DNA from: Pseudozyma flocculosa PF-1
Lineage: Eukaryota; Basidiomycota; Ustilaginomycetes; Ustilaginales; Ustilaginaceae
Direction of reading: 5' to 3'
NCBI RefSeq assembly: GCF_000417875.1
Contig: NW_006920869.1
Coordinates: 985,759 to 1,049,758 of the forward strand
DNA length: 64,000 nucleotides
The notes under the pieces are model-generated. The model had not been told where the DNA came from. It searched no databases and saw only the letters and a list, made by a program, of their open reading frames with translations. The position numbers and the translations under genes are program-made. Positions 41,150 through 53,138 of this stretch are shown in pieces (the first letter of the stretch is position 1; each line of letters opens with the position of its first letter).

Positions 41150-44100
41150 CTAGAACGTCTGCCAGCCGCCGGCGTCCATGGCCTGAATGGGCGAGTCCAG
41201 ACGGGGGAGCATCGGCAGAGCATCAGCAATCTATACCCCAGGCCTCGCCTTCCCCATCGTGCGATCCGCATCGGCCTCGACTGTCGCCACACTCACCGCC
41301 TCGATCTTGCGCGCCACAATGTTGGCGATGCCGTGGCCGAGGACCTGCTTGCGCAGCTCGTCGTAGCGCTGCAGGTGCAGCTTCTGCGGCCGGCCCTTGC
41401 GCAGCCCAATGTCAATCTCGCCGTGCGAGTCGAGGTAGGGCGAGTAGTTGTACGTGCCGTTGCCCTGGTAGAGGAGCATGATGACGTTCGACTTGACCTT
41501 GAAGTAGACGCCGATCGCGCCTCCGCAGCTGCCAGCACGACGAAGGGAGAGCGGGGTGCGTGCAGAGGAGGTAGAGTTCTCAAGTTAGTACCGCGTCCTC
41601 GACTTGGGATCAGCTCGGGCCGCGAAACCAAGGCCACTCACACGTCGGTATGGTAGTTGCACTCGCCGCGCTCCTCGTTGTCCTCCTGCTGGCAGCAGAA
41701 GCTCTGGTAGCAGAGGATCTCGCCGCACAGCAGGCACAGCGCGGGTTCGGCGGGCACCTTTTTGCAGTTCTTGCAGATCCGCTTTTGCGTGTCCTGCAGC
41801 AGCACCGCCAGGTCGGTCGGCAGCTTGGCCAGCTCGTAGATGTGCGGGTGCTCGAGCAGCAGCGTCGGGTGCGCCTCGGCGGCGTGGAGGTGCGACGACG
41901 AAAAGGCCTGCAGCCCAGAGGCGCGGCCGCTGGCGCCCGATGCGCCGCTGCTGCCACCGTCAGCTGCGAGCGAGGAGCTGCCGAACAGGCTGTTGCCCAG
42001 GGGCGCCGGCTGGATAGGCAGGGGCCGGAAGAGGGACGCCAGGGGAGCGTAGGCGTGCTTGATCCAGCCTTCCACCAGGCCAGCGATCGGCGTCTGCTTC
42101 TCGGACTTGACCGGCAGCGCCACCGAGGGCGGCGGGATCTTGAGCAGCGCCAGCAGCCTCCGGTACTCGCCCGGGCTGCCCTCGGCCGGCTGGACAAAAG
42201 GCGAGGCGTCCTCGGCGCTCGCCTTGGTCGTGAGACCGACGACCCTGTGCAGGATGGCGGCACGGCGCAGGAAGGGCAGCGTGTACGAGCAGACCATCTT
42301 GGCCAGCGTGTCGTCGTCGAGATTGTCGAAGCCGAGCGTGATGTTGCCGCGCGCGTAGCCGACGAACCCGATGATGTTGGCCACGGTCCAGCGGATGTCT
42401 GGGAAGATGCGGCGGGCCTCTGCGATATCGTCGGAGCTGACGCTGGCCGTCTTGAGTCCGACAAAGGCGCGACCGCCCTGGCCGACGCCCGAGGCGCCGT
42501 AGGCCTGCGGCCAGATCGACGGCTGGGCCAGGCCAAAGACGGTCTGGATCAGGCAGACGTAGTACATCAGCGCGGTGCACTGCTGCAGGCTCTGCGGCGT
42601 CGCGACGGCCGTCTCGACGAGGATGGTGAGCGGGTCGCGCAGCAGCAGCGGCGAGCGCACCGACTCGTCGCCGCCCCAGTGCGGCAGGAGCCGCTTGAGC
42701 AGGCCGCGGCGGATGACGCTGGGGCCCTCGGCGCCGGCGTGGTACATGAGCGCCAGCGAGCGGAGGCAGTGTACAAGCGACTGGAGCAGGCTCAGCGTCG
42801 ACTCGCTCATCGAGTCGGCCACCGTCTGCTGCTCGAGCGGCACGCTGACCTCGTTGGCGCTCGTCGAGGGAGACACGCCGCGCTGCCCGACCTCGAGCAT
42901 GGCAATCGTGTAGGCCACCAGCTCCTCGGGCATGTACATCTTGCGGCTCTGCGGCGCGAGGATGGTGCGCTGCTGGTAGCGCTCGCGCAGGCCCTTGGAC
43001 GCGTGCGAGAGCGGCTTGAGCACCTCGACCAGGCGGTAGAGCATGTGCATCGTCGACAGGTCGACGCCGTTGCTCGCCTCGGCGCGCATGTGCATGGCGC
43101 CCATCGAGTGCTCGACGTAAAAGGGGAGGAAGGCACCGCTGCCATGGTCAGTCTCCTGGTAGTAGTCGGCCGCCGGACTCTGGGACGAGTGCTTGAGGAT
43201 GTCGATGTTGATCTTGCGGATCCAGTCCTGGAGCGGCGTCTCGTCGGCCTCGATGGGGAAGAGCTGCTGGAAGCGGGCTGCGGCGCCCGACGCCGTCGGC
43301 AGGGCGTCTGCCACGGGCAGGATGACGTTGCCCAGGCTCTTGCAGAGCGGGCAGACGTACTCGGACCGCGACAGGTCCTCCGGGTGGTTGCGCGCGATCT
43401 GGGCGGCGTGGCGCTGCTCGACGCTGCGGCAGTAGGTCTCGAAGCAGTGGGTGTGCATCCGATGCCCGCAGGTGGACGCGTTGAAGCCGAAGCGGTGGTC
43501 CTCGCGCGGGAAGCAGCCGTAGGCCGGCGACGTCCTCGAGTTGGCGCCACCGCCAGAGCCTCCGCCTCCGACGCTGCCGCCGGCGGCCCGGTTCGAGACC
43601 GTGCTGCCCATCACCCGGCGGCCCTCGGGTCCGCTACGGTCGAGCGTGACGGGCGTCTCAAAGGCCTGCTGAAGGCATGCGGCGTCCTGCTTGGGCGTCG
43701 TGCGCATCGCGCGGCTCGGCTGGATGTGGCCGAGGATGCCGAAGGCCTTGTCGAGGCCGAGGTTCTCCTGGCACAGGATGCAGCTGCCCCACGACTTTTT
43801 GGCCGCTTTGCCCTCGGACGCCTCCCCGCCCGACGTGCCTGCCTTTGCGCCGTCACCATCGCCGTCGTCCTCGTCGTCATCCTCGTCCTCGAACTGGTCG
43901 AGCAGGCTCTTTTGCTGGGCCGAAAACTTCTGCATGATGGCGGCCTGGCGCGCCTTGGCGGCCGACTTGCGCGCATCTTCAGCAGACATCTTGGCGCCGT
44001 CGCCGGCACGCTTGGAGGCGGCAGTCCGTCCAGTGGCGGCCCAGTGCTGCGAGATGGGTGCGAGGGCCGTGGGCGAGGCGGCCGCAGCCTGCTCGAGGCA

Positions 44101-47100
44101 CCATGCGATCTTGGCCTTGAACGGCTTGAACTTGTCCTCCACCTCGACTCGGCACAGCAGCTCCACGAGGTTGCCGTACGACGTGTCGACCGGCGTCGGT
44201 GGCTGCGTCTGCTTGTCGCTCCGGACGATGGGTGCCAGCATCACCTTGTCGGCAAAGTCGGCGCCCGCCTCGGTCAGGCCAACCATGACGAGCTGCAGCG
44301 CGGCGTCGACCAGCATGTCGGGGGCGTACTCGTAGTGGAGGTGGGTGTTGTCGATGGCAAAGAAGAGGATGCGGGCCAGGCTGCCAGACAGCAGCGACGA
44401 TTTGAGAGAGGCGAAGAGGCCGCGGTCGAGGCCGTCGAGCTGGCACGGCGGCACGGTCGGCGGCAGGTCCTCGTCCTTGACCTTGGCCGCCGCCGCCGGG
44501 TCGGTGCGGGCGAGACGCTTCTTCTGGCGCGCCCGCAGCACCTCTTCTGCCTTTTCGCGCTGGTTGCGCGAGTAGTGGAAGAAGAAGGGCTGCACCTCGT
44601 CGTAGCACTCATCCTTGAGCTCAAAGATGCCAAGGTCGTTGGTGCCGTCGGGGGCGCGGAAGTTGGAGACCTGGCCCAGCACGCGCTCAAACGACGGGTG
44701 GTCGCACAGCTTCTCGCTCATGTTCTTGGTGATGTCGCTGTAGGTGCCCTGGCTGAGCGCCATGAAGTGGACCAGCTCGCGCCGCACCAGCCGCTCCGTC
44801 GGCCACGAGGCGATGGCGGCCAGCTCGGAGAAGCACGTGATGAGCAGGAAGAGGAGCTCCTCGGCGATAAAGACCGCCTGGGTGGTGTCGTAGACGGCGT
44901 GGCTGGTGACGTCCTTGCCGCTGAACCAGTCGATCAGGTCGAAGCGGCCCAGCATCGACGCCAGCATCCGCTCCGGGTCGATGGCGGCCATGCCGGCCTG
45001 GATCAGGAAGAGGTCCTGGTCGTACATGAGCGCGCGCATCGAGTTGTCGCGGAAGTGGTGCGCCTGGGATCGGATCGTGTAGCCGTTGCGGACCCACATG
45101 TTGCAGCGGATCTGCGACAGCTTGACGCATACGCGCAGCGGGAAGTCGAGCACGATCAGCAGACCCGTCTCGTCGACCTCGGGCTGGAAAAGGTCGATCA
45201 GCTTGGCAGCGCCGGTCTCGGTGCGGATGAGGCCAGCGTCGACGGTGGCGACCTGCTTGAGCATCTCGGCGAGCAGCCAGTGCATCGGATGGTGGAAACT
45301 GACCGGCTGCCGGTCGACGGCGAACTCGACGATCTGGTGGCTCTCCGACGGGTCCCGGTACGAGGCGGCGTGGAACTTGATCGGCGGGTGGTTCTCCGGA
45401 TCGTTCTGGTGGAGCGTGTAGCACGACATCAGGATCGCCTTGGCCGTCTGCGCGTAGGCCGCCTTGAGCTGCTGCGGGCGGGCGAACGCGAACGCCTCGC
45501 CGTACGCCTTGGTCGTCTTGGCCAGGTGCGAGCTGACGTGGAAGACGGGGATCCAGATCTCGCTCTCGAACTCGACGTGCGCCGATACGGCCCGCCTCGC
45601 CGGGTTGATGGCATGGAAGAGCGAGAGGACGGGCAAGAAGTACTTGAGGTGGCTCTCGGGGTCCTTTGCGATCTGCCTCTGCACGCTCTCCGAGCCGAGC
45701 AGATAGCGCACATCGTAGAAGATGTGGTAGCACCGCGACTGGCGCAGAAGCATCAGGTGCGGGCTGATCTGGCCGCGCGGAGGGGGCGGCGGGGGCAGGA
45801 TCAGCTGCGAGTTGGCCACCGTCATCTGGCCCGTGAAGATGGCCTGGAGGATGACAAAGAGCTTGTGGAGGAAGTGCTCCTCGGCGACGAGCATCGCGCC
45901 GATCGAGGGCACGCTAAAGAGCTGGACGGTGAGGAAGCAGATGGAGTGCTCCGGCTCGCGGTCTCGAAGGATGAACGTCTCGAGCACTTTGGCATAGGCA
46001 TGGGCGAAGCGGCGGGCGACCTCCTTCTTGATCTCGCGGCGGGCAATGAGCGAGATGAAGAAGCCCTTCATCTCGATCCTGGCCGACTTCCACATCTTGG
46101 GGTCCATCATCAGCAGCGCCTCGTAGCGGGTGAGGTCCGAGGGGTCGAAGAAGTCCTGTCGCATGGAGCCGGCAGAGATGGGGCGGAAGGGCGTCCAGCT
46201 TTCCAGCAGCACCTTGGCAACCAACTGCTTGAGCAGCGCGGCGTTTGGCCGGAAGCCGTCGGGCTCAGAATCGCCGGCCATGGCGGGCACGTAGACCGAC
46301 GACTTGGAGATGTCGACGAGGAAGTCGAGCATGACGTGCGCCACCTCCTCGACCAGCACATCGTAGGCGGGTCGGATCGAGACGGCCAGGTCGATCGAAC
46401 CCAGGATCATGCCGCGGTTGTGCAGCCTGCGCAGGTCGGTCGAGATCTCGATGATGTCCCTGCCGTGCTTGTCGACCCGCTCGGCGACGCCACGCGCCTC
46501 GACCTCGGGCATGCCCGTGGCGTCGGTGACGGTATCGATGACCTGGCTGAAGCTGTGCTTCTCGTCGTTCCAGAGCAGCAGCGCGTACTGTCGCTTGATG
46601 GGTTCGGCCTCGGCCCCCGAGGTCGCGCGCGAGTCGTACGACGAGAGCCGCGGCCGCGAGCTCGAGCCGGCACCAGACATCCCCGCTCCGGCGTCTGCCG
46701 CATCATCCGCAGCGCCGCCACGGCTGGTGTCGGACGACGCCCGCCTCCGCGCCTTGCCCTTGGTGCGCGAGGTGCGAGCGCCCAGAGAAGTGGTGGAGGC
46801 CGAACGCGTCGGATTGCCGCCGACAGAGCCCGGCCCCTCCTGGCCGCTGAAGTAGTCGTCATCGTCATCGTCGTCATCGTCGTTGTTGACATCGTAGTCG
46901 TCATCGAGGCCGTCGGCCTGGCTCATTTCCTCGTCGCTCTCGTCGCGCTCGGCCGATCGCCCGGCGTTTCCGGCGCTCGAGGTTGCAGCGGCCTCTGCAG
47001 ACGAGCTGCGTGGCGACGGCTCGAGCGTGGGCTGCCTCTTGAGCGTCTCGAGGACATCGGGACCCGAGGCGATCGACATCTCTTCAGGGGCGTGCTCGAG

Positions 47101-48121
47101 CACCGACAGCATGAAGTCGAGGCAGGAGCTGACCGTATCGTAGAGAGGGGTGCGGAGGTCTTCCGCCATCAGCCCTAGGTCGTGCTCGATCTCCTGCATG
47201 CCCGACGACTCCGGTTCTTCCGCCGGCTCGACCGAAGCAGAGGTCGAGGTGGTGCCAGAACGGGAGGCGTCGCCGCTGCCAGCTTCGATCTGCATGTGCT
47301 CTCCGCTATCCCCGGCCGCCTCCGCTTGCGTCGAGTGATAACGGCAACCGATCTCGCGGGTCCACGCCTCGTGATCGCCGCAGTCGCAGCAACCGCCGCT
47401 CGCGCTCGAAATGGAGAAGACAATGTCGTGGCCCTCCTTGGCGTGGATCGAGGCCTGGAAACACGGAGCGCACTGCACGCAAGTGTCGTCGAGGCCGCAG
47501 TCGCTGTGGTAGCCAAGCGGACAGTCGAGGAGCCGTGCAGCGAAGAGGAATAGGAGCTCAGGGCATCAGCAGTCTGATTCGATCTCCCTCGACATCGTGC
47601 GGCACGGCGCATCAAGGCGGGGAGGGCGGAGCAGCGGCGTACACTCACCGACACCGGTAGATGGCTTCGCCGGCCTGGAAGAGGTGGCCGCAGGCCATCC
47701 CTCGCCTCTCCTCGCCGTACTCGGGCCCTAGCAGGTCCGGGTCTTCGAGCTCGTCTGGGACGCCATCGATGGGGCCAAAGGGCGAGGAGCCGCGCTGCAC
47801 CTGCTTTCCCTTGAGCTTGGCCTTTGCCAGCTGCCTGGTCTCCTCGGCCTGGGTGGTGGCGAGAGAGTAGTCGTGCCTGGCGATGGCATCGAGGACGGAG
47901 CTGCTGGTGCGGTGATGCCACTGAGGCAGGAGGTGGGCCTTTGTGGGGAGCTCCTCGAGCAGGCGAGCATACAGTCCTCGTCGAAGGCTGTTCTTCTTGG
48001 CTGGCGTGAGGATGTAGCTGCCCGAGTCGAGGGCGTTGGGCGTCAGGCCAAACTCGCGAAGCACGGCCGCGATCCGATCCCGGTCGTAGAGTGTGGCTCT
48101 GGAGCCGCTGCTGGACGACAT
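41150..48121 (-). CDS. UBR1: UBR1-type N-recognin E3 ubiquitin ligase
   Basis: RING E3 of the Arg/N-degron pathway; recognises basic and bulky N-termini and ubiquitylates with an E2 of the Rad6 type. Four exons: 48121-47649, 47503-41642, 41528-41297, 41182-41150 (introns 113-145 nt), 2199 aa. The UBR box is rebuilt across intron 1: CGHLF, YRCRDCGLDDTCVQC, CCDCGDHEAW, CRYHS. The ClpS-like N-domain follows (LLLWNDEKHSFSQVI, Trp469). The RING starts at CILCQEN (Cys1399), has a Gly/Ser-rich insert, and closes with GHRMHTHCF and CPLCKS. The C-terminal cap includes GECNYHTDVCGGAIGVYF and ends DAGGWQTF, the usual GGW-x-T terminus made by a 33-nt last exon. An acidic poly-Asp stretch links UBR box and N-domain. 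Confidence 0.96.
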
Positions 48122-49298
48122 GGCGGGCGAATCCCGATCGTGGCCGGGGCCGGTGCGAGATGGCAGCGAGGGAGGCGGCGCCGGTCGGATGGTAGAGAGG
48201 TGCGGCAGCTACAGACGGTCCACGGCCGAGCTGAGCAGGTGGCAGCTTGGCTCGGACCGGCGCGTCGGTGGTTGTTTGCGATCGTGCGCTGTCGAGGCGG
48301 CCCGTTGAATGCGGTCAAGGCCAGGGTAGCCGTTGGTTGTCAGTCGGGAGCTGCGCCGGCCTGCTTGATCTGGGCGCTGGGCGGTGTGAGCGATGAGATG
48401 TGCGGCGCAATAGCAAACGCGAATGCAAGGCGACCGAGCAGCTGCTAGAGGGGGCGGCGTCGGAAAGAAGCAGGAGCTGGACCGCAAAGAGAGTGACCGA
48501 CGAGGGCTGGCGAGGTCGACGAAAAGCGTGGTGAGGCGGGCGTGGTGCAGGCACGGTGTGCGTGCGGAGAGAAGTGGCGGCCCTGATCGACTCGCTGAGT
48601 TGAGTCGGGTCGAGCGTCGTGGCGATGGTGGTGGCGGTGGTGGTGGCGGCGGTGGTGGTGGTGGTGGTGGTGCTGGTGGTGCTGGTGTTGGTCTGGGTCG
48701 ATGCCGGGGCCGAGGCCGATGCCGAGAAAGTCGAAAGGGCTGGCTGGGCTGGCTGGGCTGGGCTGGGCTGGGTGAGGCTGGGTGGGGTGGGTCTTTGGCT
48801 GACTTGGCTGGCGCAAGCGCTGGCAGTGGCGGTGGCTGCAGCTCTGCACCGCCCTCGCCGGAGTCTGCTGGCTGACTGGCTGGCCCTGGCCCTAGCCTCG
48901 TCGCTGGCCGCGGGCTATGAGGGTCGACCTGCCCTTCGGCTGCGATGGCAAAAAAGGCAGGCAGGTGGAGGGGCCAGCAGGCTACGCTGCTTCGGCCCCC
49001 GCTAGGCCTGGCCTGGCCTGGCCTCGCTTCCCCTCCCGACGCCAGCAACCGCACCCCACCACCACCTCTCCTCTGCTCGCTGGCCATTAACTCCTCGTCG
49101 TCGACGGCACTCGGCGCCTCGATCGCGTTCAGAGCATTATCGCATCTGTCTCTCCGTCATTATTCGTCGTCGACGTCAAGGTACCGTATGTATGTACCCC
49201 TTGTTCTCGTTACAATCATCACCGCCGGCCGCCGTGGAAGCGTCCATGGCGGCCGCGACGTAGACGGACACCTCGCTCGTCGAGGCGACCCCGTGTTT
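48122..49298. other. UBR1 promoter and FTR1 3' flank
   Basis: No gene is supported. The region contains the GGT-rich repeat listed separately, a GGCTG pentamer repeat near 48740-48775 and a CCTGG repeat near 49007-49025. Minus-strand frames across it are Pro/His/Arg-rich translations of these repeats. Confidence 0.5.
48620..48694. repeat. GGT/GGC trinucleotide-rich repeat
   Basis: Imperfect GGT tandem array with GGC and GCT interruptions, about 500 bases upstream of the UBR1 start. The G-rich strand is the plus strand. Candidate non-B DNA or simple-sequence promoter element; probably untranslated. Confidence 0.8.
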
Positions 49299-50779
49299 CT
49301 AGGCCTCGACGACGCTGCACGAGCCGGCCTGCGTCCTTTGCGCCAGCCGCGCCGCTCGCTGCTTGCGCACCGCTGCCGCCCGCCCGCTCTCCCACAGCGT
49401 CTTGCCGCCCCACGCCACCCTGGCGCGCCCCTCCTTCCACCAGCACGCCAGCAGGTACGCCGTCACCGCCAGCCAGTAGCCCACGTACATAAACACGCTG
49501 CCATACGTCGCCGTATTGTTCCAGCCGACGAGCGAGTTGAGGATGCCCCACCCGGCACCCGCCCCCGTCTTGACCTCCGGGTTGCCGTAGTTGAAGTGCC
49601 AGATGTACCCATCGCTCTGGTAGCTGCCCGGGCCCGATCCACTCTCGGCCGCCGCGTCACCCACCAGCTGGATGTAGCGGTAGAACTGAAGGTAGTAGAC
49701 CGACCTCGACGCCATGCCAGCGGCGATGAGCAGCAGCAGGCACGTCGAGCCCAGCAGAAAGGCGCGCACGCCCAGCACGCTGTTGGACCGGAAAATGACG
49801 AAGCCCACCAGCAGCCCGACGGCCAGGCCCAGGATGGCGGGAAAGGGGATCGAGCTGGCCGGCAGCGAGAGCGAGACACCCCCGATGAACACGAAGCCCT
49901 CGAGGCCCTCTCGCAGCACCGTGACAAAGGGGATGGTGAAGAGCGCCAGAGTGCCCCGCGTCATGCGCTCGCGAAGCCGGCCGTACCACGACGTCGCGGC
50001 AGGCTTGCCGGCGACGGCGGCAGAGTCCATCGGGTCCGCCTTGAGGTCGCTCGCCGGCGTCTTGGTGGCATCGCCCTGCTCGATCGAGCTCGAGCTCGAG
50101 CCCAGCTGCGGCACGGTGGTGATGGCATCGTGGTGCTGGTCGTCGTCGCTGCTGCCGGAAGTCGACGCCTTCTCACGCAGGTCCTGCTGCTGCTGGCCGC
50201 CGCTCTTGGCCTGGATCGTCTCGGCGGCAAAGGCATTGGCGAGCTTCTTGCGCCACTTTTGCTTGCTCTGGTTGGCGCGCAGGATGGCGAGCGCCATGGG
50301 CGTGATGAGCAGGACGGCGACCAAGTTGAAGATGCCCTCCCACAGCTCCTCGGCCCGCCCGTAGAGGTCGTTGGTCTGCGTGTAGAAGATGGCCAGGAAC
50401 GCCGAGCCGATGATGACGGCGACCAGCAGCCCGCAGGCGGCGCCGAGCAGGACCTGTCGAGGGGCAAGAAGAGCGACAGAGATGATGGAAGATCGAGGGC
50501 ACAGACGATTGGATGGTCAGCGGTGGCCTCGGTGCCAGCCTGGCAGACCTGGCTCGAACTCACAATCTTCCTCAGCCGCTTGATGAGCTTCTTCTTCTTT
50601 TCGTCGTCCTTTTCATCGATGCTGTTGGCCGGCGACGACGACCCGGTGACGGGCTTGTCGCCCTCGACGAGGTTCTCGAGCATACCGGTGAGGATGCCCA
50701 TGACGAGGGAGGCCTCGAGCGCCTCCCTCGCCGCGATAAAGAAGATGACAGGCGCAAAGACCTTGTTGCCCTGCGCCAT
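49299..50779 (-). CDS. FTR1: High-affinity iron permease Ftr1
   Basis: Plasma-membrane ferric permease that takes iron handed over by the Fet3 ferroxidase. Two exons: 50779-50564 and 50453-49299 (intron 110 nt), 456 aa. The N-terminal helix holds R18-E-A-L-E22 in FFIAAREALEASLVMG, and the second conserved motif REGLE lies at residues 253-257 in TVLREGLEGFVFIGG; both Glu pairs bind iron in the family. Further features: NDLYGRAEELWEGIFNL, hydrophobic helices, and a C-terminal Arg-rich tail. A long Ser/Asp/Gln-rich cytosolic loop (about residues 125-230) separates the two halves. It is divergent from FET3 with a shared 2.36-kb promoter holding four ATCWGATAA sites, so joint iron repression is likely. 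Confidence 0.95.
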
Positions 50780-51097
50780 CTTGCTGGTTGGTCTCGGGCG
50801 AGAGGGGGGATGGGTCGACGGAGAGGGAAGACGAGGACGAGAGGGGGTGGAAGGAGAAGCGTGGGGGGAGGGGTGAGAACAGGAGACTTGCGCCGGCGTA
50901 GATAAGAAGATCCGGGTCAAGAGGGGAAGACTGGCGGCGGGGCAGGAAGGAAAGGGAGGAGGAGAAGAAGATGGAAGAGGAGGAAGGAGGTGGGCAGGAG
51001 AAGACGAAGTGCAGCAGCAGCAGCGCCTGCGCGCTCGCCTAGATCTGCGACGGTCCGGTGCTCTCTGGTCGTCGATGCACAGGAGACGAATCGAGCA

Positions 51098-51106
51098 ATC
51101 TGATAA
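51098..51106 (+). promoter_or_regulatory. ATCWGATAA iron-GATA site 1
   Basis: Reads ATCTGATAA, matching the consensus bound by fungal iron-sensing GATA repressors (SreA, Sre1, Urbs1 class). About 320 bases upstream of the FTR1 start. Confidence 0.65.
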
Positions 51107-51965
51107 GCCCGGACCAGGCGGCGGTACGGTACGAGGCTCTTGGAACCTGATCTCGATCTCCTCCTCCTCCTGCCCCTGCCGCTGCTGCGACGACTCGGGT
51201 CAACTCGGAAGGCTCAAGGGCGCCCGACCGGCCAACGGCTGCGACGATTCGACGAGGCGTCCACAAGGGCCGAGGACTCTGCATTCACCCTTTGCCCTCC
51301 ACGAGCGGCAGTTGCTTCGCCGATGAGGCTACGGGTAGCGTAGTCGAAGCATGCATTCGCACGTCGTCACGGTCATCAGAGTTGCGATGGAAAGCGCAAG
51401 GGCGGTCGCGAGCCGCCGCCGTCGCCTCCGGAGGACGAACGACAGAAGGATGCGGTTGGTCGCAACGAGGGCGAAGGTCTTCCCCCTCCCTCCCCGCTCA
51501 AACAGCTGGTTTGTCTTGGCAGCAGCTGACCTCTGTCCTGCGATTCGTCGAGCCTGCACGCGACAAAGGAGAGCACGGGTGACATGGCCGGCCAGCCGAG
51601 GGGCCACGAGCTGAAGGGGGCGGGCGGGCGAAAGAGAGGGCGAGCGAGGCCAATTGAAAGCGCGCAGATCGCGGCCATAGTTAGTTCTTTCGGGGCGTCG
51701 CTTGTCTCTGCGTGCAAGCCGGCGTCGTAGAGGAGCTGGAATGGGCGACCAGAAGTAGCAGAGGATGAGAAGACCCTAAGGCAGTTGGTCCAGAGGCGAC
51801 GACAAGCAGAGGGAGCGACGACGAACGACGAAAGACCGACGACGGTGGGCGACACGCGCACACGTAACTAGGTACGTACGCACAGCAGCGGGCGACCATC
51901 TGCGAACCGGCGGAGTGCCAAAGCCGAGAGGGCCATGGCAAACTTTGCCTGCGGGTCGCTGCATC

Positions 51966-51974
51966 TTATCTGAT
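51966..51974 (-). promoter_or_regulatory. ATCWGATAA iron-GATA site 2
   Basis: Plus strand TTATCTGAT, so ATCAGATAA on the minus strand. It lies 40 bases from site 3 in inverted orientation, near the middle of the shared promoter. Confidence 0.65.
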
Positions 51975-52014
51975 CCAGCCGAGCCGAGGGCACGCGGCTA
52001 GTCTAGTCTGGCTC

Positions 52015-52023
52015 ATCAGATAA
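52015..52023 (+). promoter_or_regulatory. ATCWGATAA iron-GATA site 3
   Basis: Reads ATCAGATAA. Paired with site 2; closely spaced paired GATA sites are typical for iron-responsive repression. Confidence 0.65.
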
Positions 52024-52146
52024 AGAACTCGACAGCTGGCGGGCGGGCAGGCAGCCAGCCAGGCTGTCCGCCGGTCAGTCGGTCGGTCGAGCGGGCGGAC
52101 GGGCGGGCGGCCTCGACCCGCGGTACCATGCATGCAAGCAGGCAAG

Positions 52147-52147
<1 letters not shown>

Positions 52148-52177
<30 letters not shown>
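52148..52177. repeat. (CAG)10 microsatellite
   Basis: Ten perfect CAG units in the FTR1-FET3 intergenic region, not in a supported coding frame; likely length-polymorphic. Confidence 0.9.
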
Positions 52178-52178
<1 letters not shown>

Positions 52179-52839
52179 TTGCACAGTCACCCCACCCACG
52201 CCGTTCCACCCTACTGTACATATGTGACTAGTTACCTCTTCTGCCTGGCAGGCCCGGCCCAGCTGATTTTTTTTTCGCTCGTGGGAAGACGGAGGATGCC
52301 CTCGTCGCAGCCATCCACCGGTCCGCGCCCGCCTCAACCCTCGTCGCCTTGATTGCTTGCATCCCCTTTGCTTGCACTTTCTTCTCCTGCCCGTTTTGCG
52401 TCCCGCTCCGCTTGCCCTTCATGGCTTGGCGCATGCGAGCGAGTACGCGACGGACCATGACAACCACCGGCCCGTCCTCCGGCCATCGTCGGGCGTACCG
52501 GCATTCTGCGCCGTGGCTTCACCGCCGCCCTGCGCTGCTGCGCTCTTCCTCTCCTGGGCCGAGTCAGGACGCTGCAGGTGAAGGCTTGCCTCTCCTCGAT
52601 CGATCTTCGCGGATGCCCGGGGTGGGCCCGCGGTGGGGGCGTACCTATCAGATTACACGGATCAGCGTCCGATAACGGCACCGTGGCGCCTTTGATGCAC
52701 CTCGTCTGCTCGATCCTTCTTGGCTTCTTCTCCCCGCTGCTGCTGCTGCGGAACCATTGGAGCGGGACGGATCGGAAGCAGGGCGAGCAGGCGGGCGGAC
52801 GAGCGACGACGAGGCAGAAGGCAGGAAGAAACGAGGCCT

Positions 52840-52856
52840 TCCCCCCCCCCCCCCCC
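52840..52856. repeat. Poly-C tract
   Basis: Run of roughly 16-18 C residues about 280 bases upstream of FET3; exact length is uncertain and such runs are prone to sequencing error. Confidence 0.8.
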
Positions 52857-53033
52857 GCCGGCGGAAAGCTCTCACTTACCATCCCCTTCCCCAGAGCGCA
52901 GCAGAGAAGGGCACTCCCCTCCCCCTCATCTCATACGACCACGCAGACGACGAAACGACCAGGAGGCAGCGTCTTCTTTCCGCCCCTCGTGTCTTCCCTT
53001 CCCTCCCCTTCGCGCACACCCCTATCTCATCTC

Positions 53034-53042
53034 ATCTGATAA
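53034..53042 (+). promoter_or_regulatory. ATCWGATAA iron-GATA site 4
   Basis: Reads ATCTGATAA, 97 bases before the FET3 ATG, so at or near the transcription start. Confidence 0.7.
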
Positions 53043-53138
53043 GAAGACGATCCTCCCCTCGCGCCTGGCCCTTCCTCTGCGCGCCCACCTCGCTGCTCCA
53101 TCCGCACCGACACACCGACATAGACGCACACATCCGGC

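Larger units (their letters stand above)
50780..53138. promoter_or_regulatory. Shared bidirectional promoter of FTR1 and FET3
   Basis: 2.36 kb between divergent iron-uptake genes with no supportable coding gene. It carries four perfect ATCWGATAA sites (listed separately), an extra AGATAAG at 50900-50906 near FTR1, and an 8-of-9 match at 52646-52653. A (CAG)10 and a poly-C tract also lie here. Confidence 0.7.

Noticed and set aside
41650..47178. Open frame of 1842 codons on the plus strand
   Set aside because: It is exactly antisense to the UBR1 coding exon. Strong GC bias at third codon positions clears stops from the opposite strand; the translation is an Arg/Leu/Asp/Val-biased mirror with no domains.
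48945..50876. 643-codon plus-strand open frame
   Set aside because: Antisense to FTR1, whose REALE/REGLE motifs and membrane helices are on the minus strand.
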